Notes under the pieces: model-generated | What the model saw: only the letters and a program-made list of their open reading frames with translations | The model's database searches: none | What the model was told of the DNA's origin: nothing | Shown: piece after piece, positions 25,469-35,295 of the stretch | How positions within the stretch are numbered: position 1 is the stretch's first letter | How the letters are laid out: each line of letters begins with the position of its first letter | Position numbers and translations under genes: made by a program | Assembly (NCBI RefSeq): GCF_900104475.1 | Contig: NZ_FNJR01000004.1 | Span: forward strand, 1 to 64,000 | Length of the DNA stretch: 64,000 bases | Reading direction: 5' to 3' | Source of the DNA: Actinopolyspora xinjiangensis | GTDB lineage: Bacteria; Actinomycetota; Actinomycetes; Mycobacteriales; Pseudonocardiaceae

Positions 25469-26260
25469 TCAGGACTCCAGATAACCGAGCTGGGCCGACA
25501 ACTCCTTGGAGGCCACCGTCATGGCATCGACGAGTTCGCGCATCCTCCTACGGGAGAACCGGTAGGAAGGTCCGGAGGCGCTCAGCGCGGCGACGACTCC
25601 TCCGTTGTGGTTGTGGACCGCCACGGCCGCCGCGTTGAGCCCGAGTTCGAGTTCCTCGTAGCTGGTCGCGTAGCCGTCGCGTTCGATGGCCTGGAACTCC
25701 TTGCGGAGCTCCTCCGGATCAGTGATGGTTCGCGCCGTGTAGCGCTGCAGCTCCTCGCCGAGCAGATCCTCCTGGTCCTCGGTCGGGGCGTGCGCGAAGA
25801 GCACCTTGCCGCTCGAAGTGGCGTGCAACGGGGTCCGCTGCCCCACCCAGTTGTGGGCGGTGACGGAGGCGGTCCCTCTCGCCTGACTGATGTTGATCGC
25901 CACGTCGTGGTCCCGGATGGCGATGTTGACGGTCTCACCCAGTTCGGCTGCCAGCGAGTCGCAGTAGGGGGCACCCAACCGGGGCAGGTCCATCCGCTCG
26001 GTGGCGGCACCGGCGAGCCGTACCACCCCGAAACCGATGGTGTACTTTCCCCTGTCCTTGAGCTGTTCCACCAAGCCGCGCGTCTCCAACACGCTGACCA
26101 GCCTCGACGCGGTGGACTTGTGCACGCCCAGCTCCCCGGCGATCTCGGTTATCCCCACTTCGCCGTTGCGTGCCACGAGTTCCAGGATCGTCACCGCGCG
26201 GTCCACCGACTGGACCAACGCCCCCGATCCCCTACCGCGTGCGTCCGCTGATTCACTCAC
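25469..26260 (-). CDS. IclR-family regulator next to sarcosine oxidase genes
   Basis: 263 residues with an N-terminal helix-turn-helix (GITEIAGELGVHKSTASRLVS) and an IclR effector domain (LGETVNIAIRDHD, then TPLHATSSGKVLFAHAP and GVVAALSASGPSYRF). It lies downstream of soxG on the same strand, so it may report on betaine or sarcosine breakdown products; this is inference from position. GTG 26260 follows a TACGGT box by six bases and has no ribosome site, so its own message is probably leaderless and starts in the gap after soxG. Confidence 0.88.
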   Translation of the reverse strand: MSESADARGRGSGALVQSVDRAVTILELVARNGEVGITEIAGELGVHKSTASRLVSVLETRGLVEQLKDRGKYTIGFGVVRLAGAATERMDLPRLGAPYCDSLAAELGETVNIAIRDHDVAINISQARGTASVTAHNWVGQRTPLHATSSGKVLFAHAPTEDQEDLLGEELQRYTARTITDPEELRKEFQAIERDGYATSYEELELGLNAAAVAVHNHNGGVVAALSASGPSYRFSRRRMRELVDAMTVASKELSAQLGYLES

Positions 26261-26595
26261 GACTCAACCGTATCCGTCCGGGGACAATTGCCGGAACCAA
26301 CCGGTTTTCCTCGATCCGCCGCGGAAACCTCCTCGACAGCGACCCGAAAACACCGTCCGTGGTCCCGTTGTACGCAACAAAGCGCTCGTCCTGTACGACG
26401 AACCCGGCGGTACCGGCGAGTTCACCGGCTGCGATACCACCATGCGACCGGCACGGTTCCCACACCGCCTCGGCCCTGCGTCAGGTTTACCGTATCGCAG
26501 ACGGTAACAACCGGGAAGCCCGAGACGTGCGGGGACGACTACCGAACGCTTTCGCCTTCGAGCGGTGGCGCTTCGCCTTCCGGCCACGGGCGGCC
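26261..26595. other. Gap between soxG and IclR with several dyads
   Basis: 335 bases. It includes GGTTTTCC (26303-26310) facing GGAAACC (26322-26328), the short palindrome GTTGTACGCAAC (26367-26378), and TTACCGT/ACGGTAA (26487-26507). The last could end the sox transcript; the first two could be sites for the IclR protein. ACGCAACA here also occurs upstream of the dimethylglycine oxidase gene at 32665. Confidence 0.45.
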
Positions 26596-27231
26596 TCAGC
26601 CGTCGAGGAACTCGGCCATCGCGTCCAACAGCAGATCGACCAGGTAGTCGGCGAAGGAGCAACGCACCATGATGCGGTAACCGGGCTCCCGGTCCAGCTG
26701 CCACAGCACCACGATCACCCGCCCCAGCAGGGTCTGCGCACAGTCCCCCGGGCCGAAGGAGCGCGGGTGCAGGTCGAGCGAGCACAGCTTCTCCAGCACC
26801 TCGCGCGCCGCGGGTCCGGAGAGGCGCAGCGTGGTGCGGTTGGCCGAGACGTCCACCGCCGAGCCGGAGCCGCCCCGCTGGGCGTCCCGGACGGTGCGCA
26901 GCAGGTGCTCGGCGCGCCCGTCCGGGGCCACGATCAGCGACTCGTCGGGCCCCAGCCAGAGCACCGCGTGGTGCTCGTCGCCACTGACCCTGTTGACCGT
27001 GGGCAACGGCAGTCCCAGCGAATCCGACACAGCCGAGGACTCGACACCGCCCGGCGGGGTGCGGAGGTTGATCTGGCTCAGGAACGGTTCCTCGTGGAGC
27101 CTGACACCACGAGCTCCCGAGGTCGAACGGCGTTCGAGCTCGGCGGCGCGGTGCTCCAGGGGGCTGTGTCGCGCCGCGGTGGCGGTTTCGGGCGCGGCGG
27201 TTTCGGACTCAACCTTGTTCAGGACCGTCAC
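26596..27231 (-). CDS. soxG: Sarcosine oxidase gamma subunit
   Basis: 211 residues, related to the aminomethyltransferase fold and the least conserved of the four subunits of heterotetrameric sarcosine oxidase. Visible features include LWLGPDESLIVAP and the C-terminal REVLEKLCSLDLHPRSF and FADYLVDLLLDAMAEFL. GTG 27231 has AAGGAG seven bases ahead and overlaps the end of soxA by 23 bases, which fits coupled translation. Last gene of the soxBDAG operon. Confidence 0.85.
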   Translation of the reverse strand: MTVLNKVESETAAPETATAARHSPLEHRAAELERRSTSGARGVRLHEEPFLSQINLRTPPGGVESSAVSDSLGLPLPTVNRVSGDEHHAVLWLGPDESLIVAPDGRAEHLLRTVRDAQRGGSGSAVDVSANRTTLRLSGPAAREVLEKLCSLDLHPRSFGPGDCAQTLLGRVIVVLWQLDREPGYRIMVRCSFADYLVDLLLDAMAEFLDG

Positions 27232-30115
27232 GTCGGGCTCCTTCCGGGTCGTAGAACACGGGGCTGGTGATCTCCACCTCGACGTCGCGACCACCGACCG
27301 GGGCACACAGCACCTCTCCGATGCGCTGCCGTCCGCCGCTGATCAGGCCGAGCGCGAAGGTTCGTTCGAGAGCGGCGCTGTGGTAGCTCGAGGTGACGTG
27401 GCCCGCCATCGGCACCGGAGGCCGCCTCGACACGTCGGGCTCGACCAGGTGAGCGCCCTCCGGCAGGAGTGTCGTGGTGTCGGTGGGCAACAGACCGACC
27501 AGCTGAACGCGGTCCTGCCGCACCAGGTCGGGGCGACTCAGCGAGCGCTTGCCGATGAAGTCCTTGTGCTTGGAAACGGCCCAGTCCATTCCCAGGTCCA
27601 CGGGGGTAACAGTCCCGTCGGTGTCCTGGCCCACGATCACGAAGCCCTTCTCGGCGCGCAGCACGTGCATCGCCTCGGTACCGTAGGGAGTGATGTCCAG
27701 GTCGGAGCCCGCCGTCATGGTGGCCTCCCAGAGTGCCTGGCCGTACCAGCGGGCTACGTTGACCTCGAAGGCCAGTTCCCCGGAGAACGAGACCCTGGAG
27801 ATCCTGGCGGGGATGCCGCCGACGAGCACGGTCTCGTGGAAGCGCATGAAGCCGAAGGACTCGGCCGACACGTCGAGGTCGGGGGCCAGGCGGCCCACCA
27901 CCGTGCGGGAGTCCGGGCCGACCACCGCGACGGCCGCCCACTGCTCGGTGACCGAGGTGCAGTAGACGTCCAGTTCCGGCCACTCGGTCTGCAGCCACTC
28001 CTCGAGCCAGTCCAGCACCTTGGCAGCGCCACCGGTGGTGGTGCTCATCAGGTAGCGGTCCTCGGCCAGCCGCATCGAGACGCCGTCGTCGAGCACCATC
28101 CCGTCCGCGCCGCACATCATCCCGTAACGGGCCTTGCCGACCGCCAGCTTGGCGAACCCGTTGGTGTAGATCCGGTCGAGGAACTCCGGCGCGTCCGAGC
28201 CGACGATCTCGATCCGTCCGAGAGTGCTGACGTCCTGGACGGCCACTCCGGTACGCGCGGCCGAGCACTCGCGCAGTACGGCTGCGTGCATGTCCTCGTT
28301 ACCGCGCGGGTAGTAACGGGGGCGCTTCCACTGCCCCACGTCCTCGAAAACCGCGCCTGCCTCGACGTGCTGCCGGTGCATCGGCGTGGTGCGCACCGGA
28401 TCGTACAACCGCCCCGTGGTTCGCCCGGCGAACAGCGCGAGCGGCACCGGAGTGTAGGGCGGGCGGAAGGTGGTAGTGCCCACTTCCCCCGGCGAACCCG
28501 CCGACAGCGCGTCGGCCAGCACCCCGACCGCGTTGACACCGGAGCTCTTTCCCTGCTCCAGGCCGGTCGAGATGGTCGTGTAGCGCTTGACGTGCTGCAC
28601 GGAGCGCATTCCGGTCCCGAGAGCGTGGTGAATGTCGGCCACCGTGGCGTCACGCTGCTGGTCCACGAAGTGCTCGGTGCACTCCTCCGGGGAGCGCGAC
28701 TCGTCCGGGACCAGCCATACCGGGCGCGGCCTGCTCGCCTGCCGGTCCCCATCGACCTGCGGCACCGGCGGCGGGGCGGTGCGGAAGCCGCTGAGCGTGG
28801 CGGCTTCCGCACCCGAGGCGAAGCCCTGCGCCAGGCATCCGGCCAGGTCGTAGGTTCCCCGGGCCGCTCCCACGACCCTCGCTGAGCGCCCACCGGCTCC
28901 GCTGGGCACGAACCCGGCCACCACGGGGTCCCAGCGCACCGCTCCCCCGCTCTGCGCGAACAGCTGGACGGCCGGGTTCCAACCGCCACAGACCGCCAGC
29001 AGGTCGCAGGGGAACTCGGCGCTCCACTCGGTGAGGGAGCCGTTCCCGTCGATACCGCGTACCCGGACTCCGGAGACGCGGTGCTCCCCACCGGTCGCCA
29101 CCACCGCCGCCGAGGTCACGACGTGGGCCCCCGCCGCACGAACCTGTTCGACCAGCCGAGTGGGTGGTTCGGGGCGCGTGTCCACGATGGCGGGCACTCT
29201 GGCCCCTGTACCCAGCAGGTCGAGCGCGGTGCTGTAGGCACTGTCCGAAGTGGTGAACACCACCGCCTCGCGTCCGGGCAGCACGGCGTGGCGGTTGAGG
29301 TAGGAGCGCACGGCCGAGGCGAGCATCACACCGGGGCGGTCGTTGTCGGCGAAGACCAGCGGACGTTCGTGAGCCCCCGTGGCGAGTACCACCTGCTTCG
29401 CCCTGACGTGCCAGAGCCGTTGCCTGATCGTGGGAGACGGCGGGGCATCGGGGTGGTCCGCGCGACGTTCCGCGATGAGCAGGTAGTTGTGGTCGTAGCA
29501 CCCGAGCGCCGTGGCGCGGGTCAGCACACGGACCTGCTCGTTCTCCGCCAGTTCGCGCGCGGCGCGCCCGATCCACTCGGTGGCGGGGTGGCCCGCGATG
29601 TGGGCCTGGCCGTCCAGCAGCATCCCCCCGAGCTCGCGGTGCTGATCGACGAGCATGACTCGTGCACCGCCGCGCGCCGCGGCCAGGCTCGCCGCTATAC
29701 CGGCGGGTCCCGCCCCGACCACGACCACGTCGGAGTGCACGAACTTCTTGTCGTAACCGGCGGTGTCACGTTGTTCGCTCAACCAGCCGACCCCGGAGAG
29801 CGTCTCGACACGCAGTCCGTCCTGGAGCTCGATCTCGGTTGCGGGCAGCATCGGTTCCGGGCAATCGCCGTCCAACCGCTGCACCAGCGCGTTCGGTTCG
29901 GTGCAGTCGGCGCTGAACACCCCCCTCGGGCGCCCGCGCTGGATCGACGGGCCGACCTCGATGTCGCCGCCGGCCAACATGGCCGAGGCCAGGGTGTCCC
30001 CCGGCCTGCCCGGTACCGCGCGTCCGTCCACTGTGGCATGTATCGTGCGGGTGCGGTCGATCCGCCCCGGACGGACCGAGGCGTTGAGACGGTTGGGGTT
30101 CGACGAGCTCATCAT
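27209..30115 (-). CDS. soxA: Sarcosine oxidase alpha subunit
   Basis: 968 residues. The N-terminal part resembles a 2Fe-2S-ferredoxin-like plug domain (RTIHATVDGRAVPGRPGDTL), followed by a FAD/NAD-binding region with VVVVGAGPAGIAASLAA and LVDQHRELGGMLLDG, and a C-terminal GcvT-like tetrahydrofolate domain. In the complex the beta subunit oxidises sarcosine to glycine; the alpha subunit's folate domain captures the methyl as 5,10-methylene-tetrahydrofolate. The C-terminal third (about residues 590-960) carries the GcvT pattern, including LSFSGELAFEVNV-like and ADGMVLDDGVSMRLAED segments. It starts four bases after soxD. Confidence 0.93.
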   Translation of the reverse strand: MMSSSNPNRLNASVRPGRIDRTRTIHATVDGRAVPGRPGDTLASAMLAGGDIEVGPSIQRGRPRGVFSADCTEPNALVQRLDGDCPEPMLPATEIELQDGLRVETLSGVGWLSEQRDTAGYDKKFVHSDVVVVGAGPAGIAASLAAARGGARVMLVDQHRELGGMLLDGQAHIAGHPATEWIGRAARELAENEQVRVLTRATALGCYDHNYLLIAERRADHPDAPPSPTIRQRLWHVRAKQVVLATGAHERPLVFADNDRPGVMLASAVRSYLNRHAVLPGREAVVFTTSDSAYSTALDLLGTGARVPAIVDTRPEPPTRLVEQVRAAGAHVVTSAAVVATGGEHRVSGVRVRGIDGNGSLTEWSAEFPCDLLAVCGGWNPAVQLFAQSGGAVRWDPVVAGFVPSGAGGRSARVVGAARGTYDLAGCLAQGFASGAEAATLSGFRTAPPPVPQVDGDRQASRPRPVWLVPDESRSPEECTEHFVDQQRDATVADIHHALGTGMRSVQHVKRYTTISTGLEQGKSSGVNAVGVLADALSAGSPGEVGTTTFRPPYTPVPLALFAGRTTGRLYDPVRTTPMHRQHVEAGAVFEDVGQWKRPRYYPRGNEDMHAAVLRECSAARTGVAVQDVSTLGRIEIVGSDAPEFLDRIYTNGFAKLAVGKARYGMMCGADGMVLDDGVSMRLAEDRYLMSTTTGGAAKVLDWLEEWLQTEWPELDVYCTSVTEQWAAVAVVGPDSRTVVGRLAPDLDVSAESFGFMRFHETVLVGGIPARISRVSFSGELAFEVNVARWYGQALWEATMTAGSDLDITPYGTEAMHVLRAEKGFVIVGQDTDGTVTPVDLGMDWAVSKHKDFIGKRSLSRPDLVRQDRVQLVGLLPTDTTTLLPEGAHLVEPDVSRRPPVPMAGHVTSSYHSAALERTFALGLISGGRQRIGEVLCAPVGGRDVEVEITSPVFYDPEGARRDGPEQG

Positions 30116-30119
30116 GGCG

Positions 30120-30389
30120 TTACCGACTTTCCCGACGTCGTGGAATGTCCGGGCTCATCTCGTTGGTGGCGGTGTCCCGCACGAGCGAGAACCAGCGGCG
30201 GCACCCGGCGGTGTGCACCCAGCGCTCGTTGAACGAGCCGAGCGGGTTGGCACGCACGAACAGGTATTCGCCCCAGGCGGCGTCATCGAGCTGGTGGGGG
30301 TCGGCCGGGTAGTCGACGTCGGCCTGCCCGCCGTAGCGGAACTCCGCCTCGTCACGGTCACCGCACCAGGGGCATCGGACGAGTAGCAT
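30120..30389 (-). CDS. soxD: Sarcosine oxidase delta subunit
   Basis: 89 residues, the small zinc-binding subunit of heterotetrameric sarcosine oxidase. The zinc ligands are visible: CPWCG near the N-terminus and a histidine and cysteine in WVHTAGCRRWF. The stretch FRYGGQADVDYP and the NPLGSFNERW segment are typical. ATG 30389 has GAGGAGG ahead. The longer open frame upstream overlaps soxB and has no homology. Confidence 0.92.
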   Translation of the reverse strand: MLLVRCPWCGDRDEAEFRYGGQADVDYPADPHQLDDAAWGEYLFVRANPLGSFNERWVHTAGCRRWFSLVRDTATNEMSPDIPRRRESR

Positions 30390-30436
30390 CTGCGACCTCC
30401 TCGGGGACTCGTCGCGGAGCGGACGGGAGCACTCCG

Positions 30437-31660
30437 TCAGTGGGCCACGGCGGCCGCGCCGTGTTCGTCTATGAGCGCTCCGGTGGTGAACCGCTCCATC
30501 CCGTAGGGCTCGTTGAGCGGGTGCGGGGCTCCGGTGGCGATGGTGTGCGCGAACACCCATCCGGCCCCCGGGGTCGCCTTGAAGCCACCCGTGCCCCAGC
30601 CACAGTTGACGAAGAGGTTCTCGTAGGGGGTCGGGCCGATGATCGGCGAGGCGTCGGGGGTCACATCCACGGTGCCCGCCCAGGTCCGCAGCAGGTGCGC
30701 CCTGGCGAACACGGGGAACAGCTCCACGGCCGCCGCCAGCTGGTTCTCCACCACGTGCACCGAACCGCGCTGCGCGTACCCGTTGTGCGTGTCGATGCCC
30801 GCCCCCAGCACGAGCTCTCCCTTGTGGGCCTGGCTGGTGTAGACGTGCACGTGATTGGACATGACCACGCAGGGGTGCACGGGTTCCAGGATCTCGGTGG
30901 CCATCGCCTGCAGCGGGTGGCTCTGCAACGGCAGCCGCAGCCCGAGGGTGTCGGTGAGCAGCGTGGTTCTGCCCGCAGCAGCCAGGCCCACGCGCCCCGC
31001 CCCGATGTCGCCCTTGTCGGTGCGCACTCCGACCACCCGGTCCTCATCGGTGAGGAACCCGGTGACCTCGCGATTCTGGATGAAGTCCACTCCCATCTCG
31101 TCGCACTTGCGGGCCAGCCCCCAGGCGACGAGGTCGTGCTTGGCGATACCGGCCCTGCGCTGGTAGGTGGCACCGAGCACCGGGTAACGCAGGTTCGGCG
31201 AGGTGTCGAGGATGGGGCAGACCTCGGCGATCTCGTCCGGGGTCAGCCACTCTGCGTCCACCCCGTTGAGCTCGTTGGCGAACGCGCGGCGGCGGGCGTC
31301 GCGGACCTCCTGCTCGGTGTGGGCGAGGTTGAGCACGCCCCGCTGGCTGAAGTGGAACTCGTATTCGAGCTCCTCGGGAAGTTCCTCCCAGAGCCGCAGC
31401 GCGTGGTCGTAGAGCGCGGCGCTGGCGTCGAGCAGGTAGTTGGAGCGGATGATCGTGGTGTTGCGGGCCATGTTGCCGCCCGCGAGCCACCCGCGCTCGA
31501 CGACGGCGATGTCGGTGATGCCGTGGTTGCGCGCCAGGTAGTAGGCGGTGGCCAGTCCGTGCCCGCCCGCACCGACGATCACCACGTCGTAGTTGCGTTT
31601 CGGCTCCGGATTGCGCCACAGCCGCTCCGGAGGAGCTGGGGTGTTGCCGTCAGCGACCAA
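30437..31660 (-). CDS. soxB: Sarcosine oxidase beta subunit
   Basis: 407 residues of the DAO/FAD-dependent amine oxidase fold; the catalytic subunit that oxidises sarcosine. The dinucleotide-binding motif is [18 protein letters not shown], followed by the conserved [14 protein letters not shown] region and a C-terminal [16 protein letters not shown] that closes the flavin site. The start codon is TTG (31660) with AAGGAG six bases ahead. It heads the operon soxB-soxD-soxA-soxG, the standard order. Its promoter lies divergent from the GntR gene. Confidence 0.93.
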   Translation of the reverse strand: MVADGNTPAPPERLWRNPEPKRNYDVVIVGAGGHGLATAYYLARNHGITDIAVVERGWLAGGNMARNTTIIRSNYLLDASAALYDHALRLWEELPEELEYEFHFSQRGVLNLAHTEQEVRDARRRAFANELNGVDAEWLTPDEIAEVCPILDTSPNLRYPVLGATYQRRAGIAKHDLVAWGLARKCDEMGVDFIQNREVTGFLTDEDRVVGVRTDKGDIGAGRVGLAAAGRTTLLTDTLGLRLPLQSHPLQAMATEILEPVHPCVVMSNHVHVYTSQAHKGELVLGAGIDTHNGYAQRGSVHVVENQLAAAVELFPVFARAHLLRTWAGTVDVTPDASPIIGPTPYENLFVNCGWGTGGFKATPGAGWVFAHTIATGAPHPLNEPYGMERFTTGALIDEHGAAAVAH

Positions 31661-31790
31661 CGGTGGCTCCTTGCTGGCTGTTCTCGGGGTGCTCGCGGGG
31701 TGAGGGACTCGGGACCGTCCCCTCGAAGGCAGGACTCGAAGAGCTGTCGAACCGTGCGGGACGCACTGCGGGAAAAGGTGAACGTCGTTA

Positions 31791-31835
31791 CATATAAGTG
31801 GACAACAACTGAAATGTCAGTCTGTGCGGTAGGCT
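31791..31835. promoter_or_regulatory. Divergent promoters for soxB and the GntR regulator
   Basis: On the minus strand CTGACA (31820-31815) and TATATG (31796-31791) with an 18-base spacer fit a sox promoter. On the plus strand TAGGCT at 31830-31835 is seven bases before the GntR start. The two overlap, and the AT-rich tract between (ACATATAAGTGGACAACAAC, 31790-31809) is the probable GntR site. Confidence 0.5.
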
Positions 31836-31842
31836 ACGAGCC

Positions 31843-32511
31843 GTGTCGGAAGCGGTCAATTCCCCATCGGGTGACAGTTCGCCGCAACGGCTCTCGCAGG
31901 CGGAGCGTGCCTACCTGACCCTGCGGGAGGAGATCCTGTCGCTGCGCCTGGCCCCGGGCTCCCCGGTGCAGGAGGAGGCCCTCACGCGCGAGCTCGACCT
32001 CGGCCGCACTCCGTTCCGGGAAGCCGTGAAGCGGCTCGCCGCCGAGTCACTGGTGGCCATCTACCCCCGCAGGGGAACCTTCGTCACCGAGGTCAACATC
32101 ACCGACCACGCACTGATCGCCGACGTGCGGCGCAGGCTGGAGGGACACGCGGCCCGCCGGGCGGCCGAGCGGGCCACCGAGGCCGAGCGAACCGAGCTCG
32201 CCGAGCTGGTCGAGCTCGTCGAGCGGGTACCCGAGCAACCGGACTCGGTGATGGACGTGGACGCGCGGGTGCACCGCGCGCTGTACCGCTGCACACACAA
32301 CGGCTACCTGGAAAGCACGCTCGGTCAGTACTACAACCTCGCACTGCGCATCTGGGGACTGTTCTTCGACCGGCTGGACGACGTCACGAGCCACGTCGCC
32401 GAACACACCGAGTTGCTGAAGGCCGTCATCGCCGCCGACGCGGACCGCGCGGACCGCGTCGCGGTGAACCATGTCGATCACTTCGAGAACTCGATCCGCC
32501 AAGTACTCTGA
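31843..32511 (+). CDS. GntR-family (FCD subfamily) regulator
   Basis: 222 residues. The N-terminal winged helix contains VQEEALTRELDLGRTPFREAVKRL and the wing AIYPRRGTFV. The C-terminal FCD domain has the metal-site pattern with an aspartate and histidines (DARVHRAL, then SHVAEHTELL and NHVDHFE). It sits between the sox operon and the dimethylglycine oxidase operon, divergent from the first and ahead of the second, so it probably controls both. The GTG start follows TAGGCT by seven bases, so the message is likely leaderless. Confidence 0.9.
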   Translation: MSEAVNSPSGDSSPQRLSQAERAYLTLREEILSLRLAPGSPVQEEALTRELDLGRTPFREAVKRLAAESLVAIYPRRGTFVTEVNITDHALIADVRRRLEGHAARRAAERATEAERTELAELVELVERVPEQPDSVMDVDARVHRALYRCTHNGYLESTLGQYYNLALRIWGLFFDRLDDVTSHVAEHTELLKAVIAADADRADRVAVNHVDHFENSIRQVL

Positions 32512-32602
32512 CGCCTCGCGCGCAGCAGCGCGGGAGATTCGGCGCTCCCCCAGGACAACTCCGCGATCTTGCCCGACGAGTCAATCACTTGTCGCCCGAA
32601 TG

Positions 32603-32672
32603 TGTGTCTTGACGCACATAGCGCGTCGGGCGCACTGTTGCGAGTGACGCAGATGGTTGTTCTAGACGCAAC
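32603..32672 (+). promoter_or_regulatory. Upstream region of dimethylglycine oxidase with GACGCA repeats
   Basis: GACGCA occurs at 32611-32616, 32646-32651 and 32665-32670 as direct repeats. The first is part of TGTG-N8-CACA (32603-32618) and a TTGACG hexamer. The last lies in GTTG-N9-CAAC. Spacing suggests several protein-binding sites; neither the IclR nor the GntR can be assigned to them from sequence. Confidence 0.35.
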
Positions 32673-32703
32673 ACCGGTTCCCGATATTCGACAGGGGGCG
32701 GCC

Positions 32704-35196
32704 ATGGCTTCGATGCTCGATTCGAGTGCACGCATCGTGATAATCGGCGCTGGAATCGTCGGATGCAGCACCGCCTACCACCTCGCCCAGCGCGGGGTGA
32801 CGGACGTACTCGTGGTCGAGCAGGGGCCACTCTTCGCCACCGGGGGGTCCAGTTCGCACGCCCCCGGACTGGTGTTCCAGACCAGCGGCTCCCAGACGAT
32901 GACCCAACTGGCGCGCTACACGGTGGAGCGGTTCTCCGCCGCGAGCGTGGACGGCCGACCCTGCTTCCACCAGGTGGGGGGAATCGAGGTGGCCACCTCC
33001 CGAGCGCGGTGGGACGAGTTGCACCGCAAGCACGGTCTCGCCACCGCATGGGGGCTCTCGGGCGACCTGCTGACCCCGAAGGAGGTCCGGGATCGGATTC
33101 CGCAGCTGGATCCGGACCGGATATACGGCGGTTTCCACGTGCCCACCGACGGCATCGCCAAACCCGTGCGCGCCGCGGAGTCCATGGCGCGCGAGGCGCA
33201 GCACATGGGAGTGCGCTTCGCCGAGCACACCGAAGTGACCGGCTTCGACGTGGCCGACGGGCGGATCAACGCGGTGCGGACCGACCGGGGAACGGTCACC
33301 GCCGAGCGGGTGCTGTGCTGCGCGGGCATCTGGGGTCCCCGCATCGGCGAGATGGCGGGCGTGTCGATACCGGTTCAGCCGGTGGCGCACCAGTACGCGG
33401 TCACCGAGCCGGTCGAGGGACTGGTCGCGGGCTCCGAGGAGGTCGAACAGCCCATTCTGCGCCAGCAGGACAGCTCCCTGTACTTCAGGCAGATCCACGA
33501 CCGCTACGGGATCGGCTCCTACCAGCACCGGGTCATCCCCGTCTCCTGCGACGAGCTGGCCCCGACCAAGGCCCCGGGAGACGGCACCGAGGCCCCGCCG
33601 GAAGGCGGCGGCTGGAAGGGGATGTCCTCGGTGCATCCCTTCACCCCCGAGGACTTCGCCAAACCGTTCGGCGAGGCCGGGGAACTGATCCCCGCGCTGC
33701 GGCACACCGAGGTCGCCGAGGGCATGAACGGGATCTTCCTGTTCACCGCCGACGGGGCGCCGGTGCTGGGACCGACCCGGGAGGTGGACAACTTCTGGGT
33801 GGCCGAGGCGGTGTGGATCACGCACTCCGCCGGTGTGGGGCTGGCGATGGCCGAGTGGATGACCGATGGTGTGCCCAGCATCGACCTGCGCTCGGCGGAC
33901 GTGCGCCGGTTCGAGAACTTCGCGCACAGCGACAGCTACGTGGCCGAGCGCAGCGCGCAGACCTTCCGCGAGGTCTACGACATCATCCACCCTCAGCAGC
34001 CCCCGGAGCACCCCAGGCCGCTGCGCACCAGCCCGTTCTACCCGAGGCAGCTGGAACTCGGCGGGTTCTTCCTGGAGGCCAGCGGCTGGGAGCGCCCGCA
34101 CTGGTTCGACGCCAACGCCTCCCTGGTCGACGACCGCGAGATCGCCACCCCCGGACCGTGGGCGAGCCGCTACTGGTCCCCGATCATCGCGGCCGAGCAC
34201 CAGGTGACCCGCGAGCGGGTGGCCATGTACGACATGACCTCGCTGTGCCGCGCCGAGGTCAGCGGCCCCGGAGCGCTGGAGCTGCTGCAACGGTTGACGA
34301 CCAACCAGCTGGACCGCGCCCCCGGCTACGTGACCTACACGCTGATGCTCGACCCCACGGGCGGCATCCGCTCCGACATCACGGTGGCTCGGCTCTCCGA
34401 GAACACCTTCCAGGTCGGCTGCAACGGACAGCGCGACATCGCCTGGATGCGCGACCACGCGGACGAGTCGACGGCGGTGCGCGACATCACCGGCGGTACG
34501 TGCTGCATCGGGCTGTGGGGACCCTACGCCCGGGCGGTGCTGCAGTCGCTGACCGAGACGGACGTCTCGCACGAGCAGTTCCGCTTCTTCCGGGCCAAGC
34601 AGCTGTTCGTCCGCGAGGTACCGGTCACGGCGCTGCGACTGTCCTACGTGGGTGAGCTGGGCTGGGAGCTCTACACCACGGCCGACTTCGGTCTGCGGCT
34701 GTGGGACCTGCTGGCCGGGGCGGGCGCCGAGTACGGCGTCATCGCGGGCGGCCGGGGCGCCTTCAGCAACCTCAGGCTGGAGAAGGGGTACCGGGCCTGG
34801 GGCGGTGACATGTGGAGCGTGCACACCCCCGACGAGGCGGGACTGGCCTTCGCGGTGAAACCGGACAAGGGCCAGTTCGTCGGTCGTGACGCGCTGCTCC
34901 GCCGCCGCGAGCAACCGGTACGACGCAAGTTGTGCTGCCTGTCCGTCGACGACGGCACGGTAGTGATGGGTTCCGAGCCGGTCTTCGCCGGTCCGCGGGA
35001 CCGGCGGGCCTGCGGTTTCACCACGAGTACGGGCTACGGCCACAGCATCGGGCTCAGCCTCGCCTACGCGTGGTTGCCCTCGGAACTGTCCGAGGCGGGC
35101 ACTTCCGTCGAAGTGGCCTACTTCGGTCAACGGCATCCCGCCACGGTGATGTCCGATCCGGTATTCGACCCCGAGATGAAACGGATGCGCTGCTGA
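32704..35196 (+). CDS. Dimethylglycine oxidase/dehydrogenase, folate-dependent
   Basis: 830 residues in two parts. The N-terminal half is a FAD-dependent amine oxidase (IVIIGAGIVGCSTAYHLAQR) with GGSSSHAPGLVFQ, where His52 matches the histidine that binds FAD covalently in this family. The C-terminal half is a GcvT-like tetrahydrofolate domain plus its barrel tail. The enzyme removes a methyl from N,N-dimethylglycine, giving sarcosine and 5,10-methylene-tetrahydrofolate. Length and architecture match the actinobacterial dimethylglycine oxidase; whether oxygen or an electron-transfer flavoprotein accepts electrons is not visible. ATG 32704 follows a GGGGG site; it is the first gene of an operon ending with formate-THF ligase. 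Confidence 0.9.
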   Translation: MASMLDSSARIVIIGAGIVGCSTAYHLAQRGVTDVLVVEQGPLFATGGSSSHAPGLVFQTSGSQTMTQLARYTVERFSAASVDGRPCFHQVGGIEVATSRARWDELHRKHGLATAWGLSGDLLTPKEVRDRIPQLDPDRIYGGFHVPTDGIAKPVRAAESMAREAQHMGVRFAEHTEVTGFDVADGRINAVRTDRGTVTAERVLCCAGIWGPRIGEMAGVSIPVQPVAHQYAVTEPVEGLVAGSEEVEQPILRQQDSSLYFRQIHDRYGIGSYQHRVIPVSCDELAPTKAPGDGTEAPPEGGGWKGMSSVHPFTPEDFAKPFGEAGELIPALRHTEVAEGMNGIFLFTADGAPVLGPTREVDNFWVAEAVWITHSAGVGLAMAEWMTDGVPSIDLRSADVRRFENFAHSDSYVAERSAQTFREVYDIIHPQQPPEHPRPLRTSPFYPRQLELGGFFLEASGWERPHWFDANASLVDDREIATPGPWASRYWSPIIAAEHQVTRERVAMYDMTSLCRAEVSGPGALELLQRLTTNQLDRAPGYVTYTLMLDPTGGIRSDITVARLSENTFQVGCNGQRDIAWMRDHADESTAVRDITGGTCCIGLWGPYARAVLQSLTETDVSHEQFRFFRAKQLFVREVPVTALRLSYVGELGWELYTTADFGLRLWDLLAGAGAEYGVIAGGRGAFSNLRLEKGYRAWGGDMWSVHTPDEAGLAFAVKPDKGQFVGRDALLRRREQPVRRKLCCLSVDDGTVVMGSEPVFAGPRDRRACGFTTSTGYGHSIGLSLAYAWLPSELSEAGTSVEVAYFGQRHPATVMSDPVFDPEMKRMRC

Positions 35197-35295
35197 CGGC
35201 GTATCGAGCTCCATCCCCCCGACGAACCGAACCGCTCACCACCTCCGGTGGGCGGTCCGGCCGAATCACTCCATCAACCCCGTGAGGAGTCCCCC

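Noticed and set aside
26831-28885. 684-codon plus-strand frame opposite soxG and soxA
   Set aside because: It crosses two genes of the sox operon and shows no domain.
32662-35214. 850-codon minus-strand frame opposite dimethylglycine oxidase
   Set aside because: Shadow of the 830-residue oxidase. No signature or start site.
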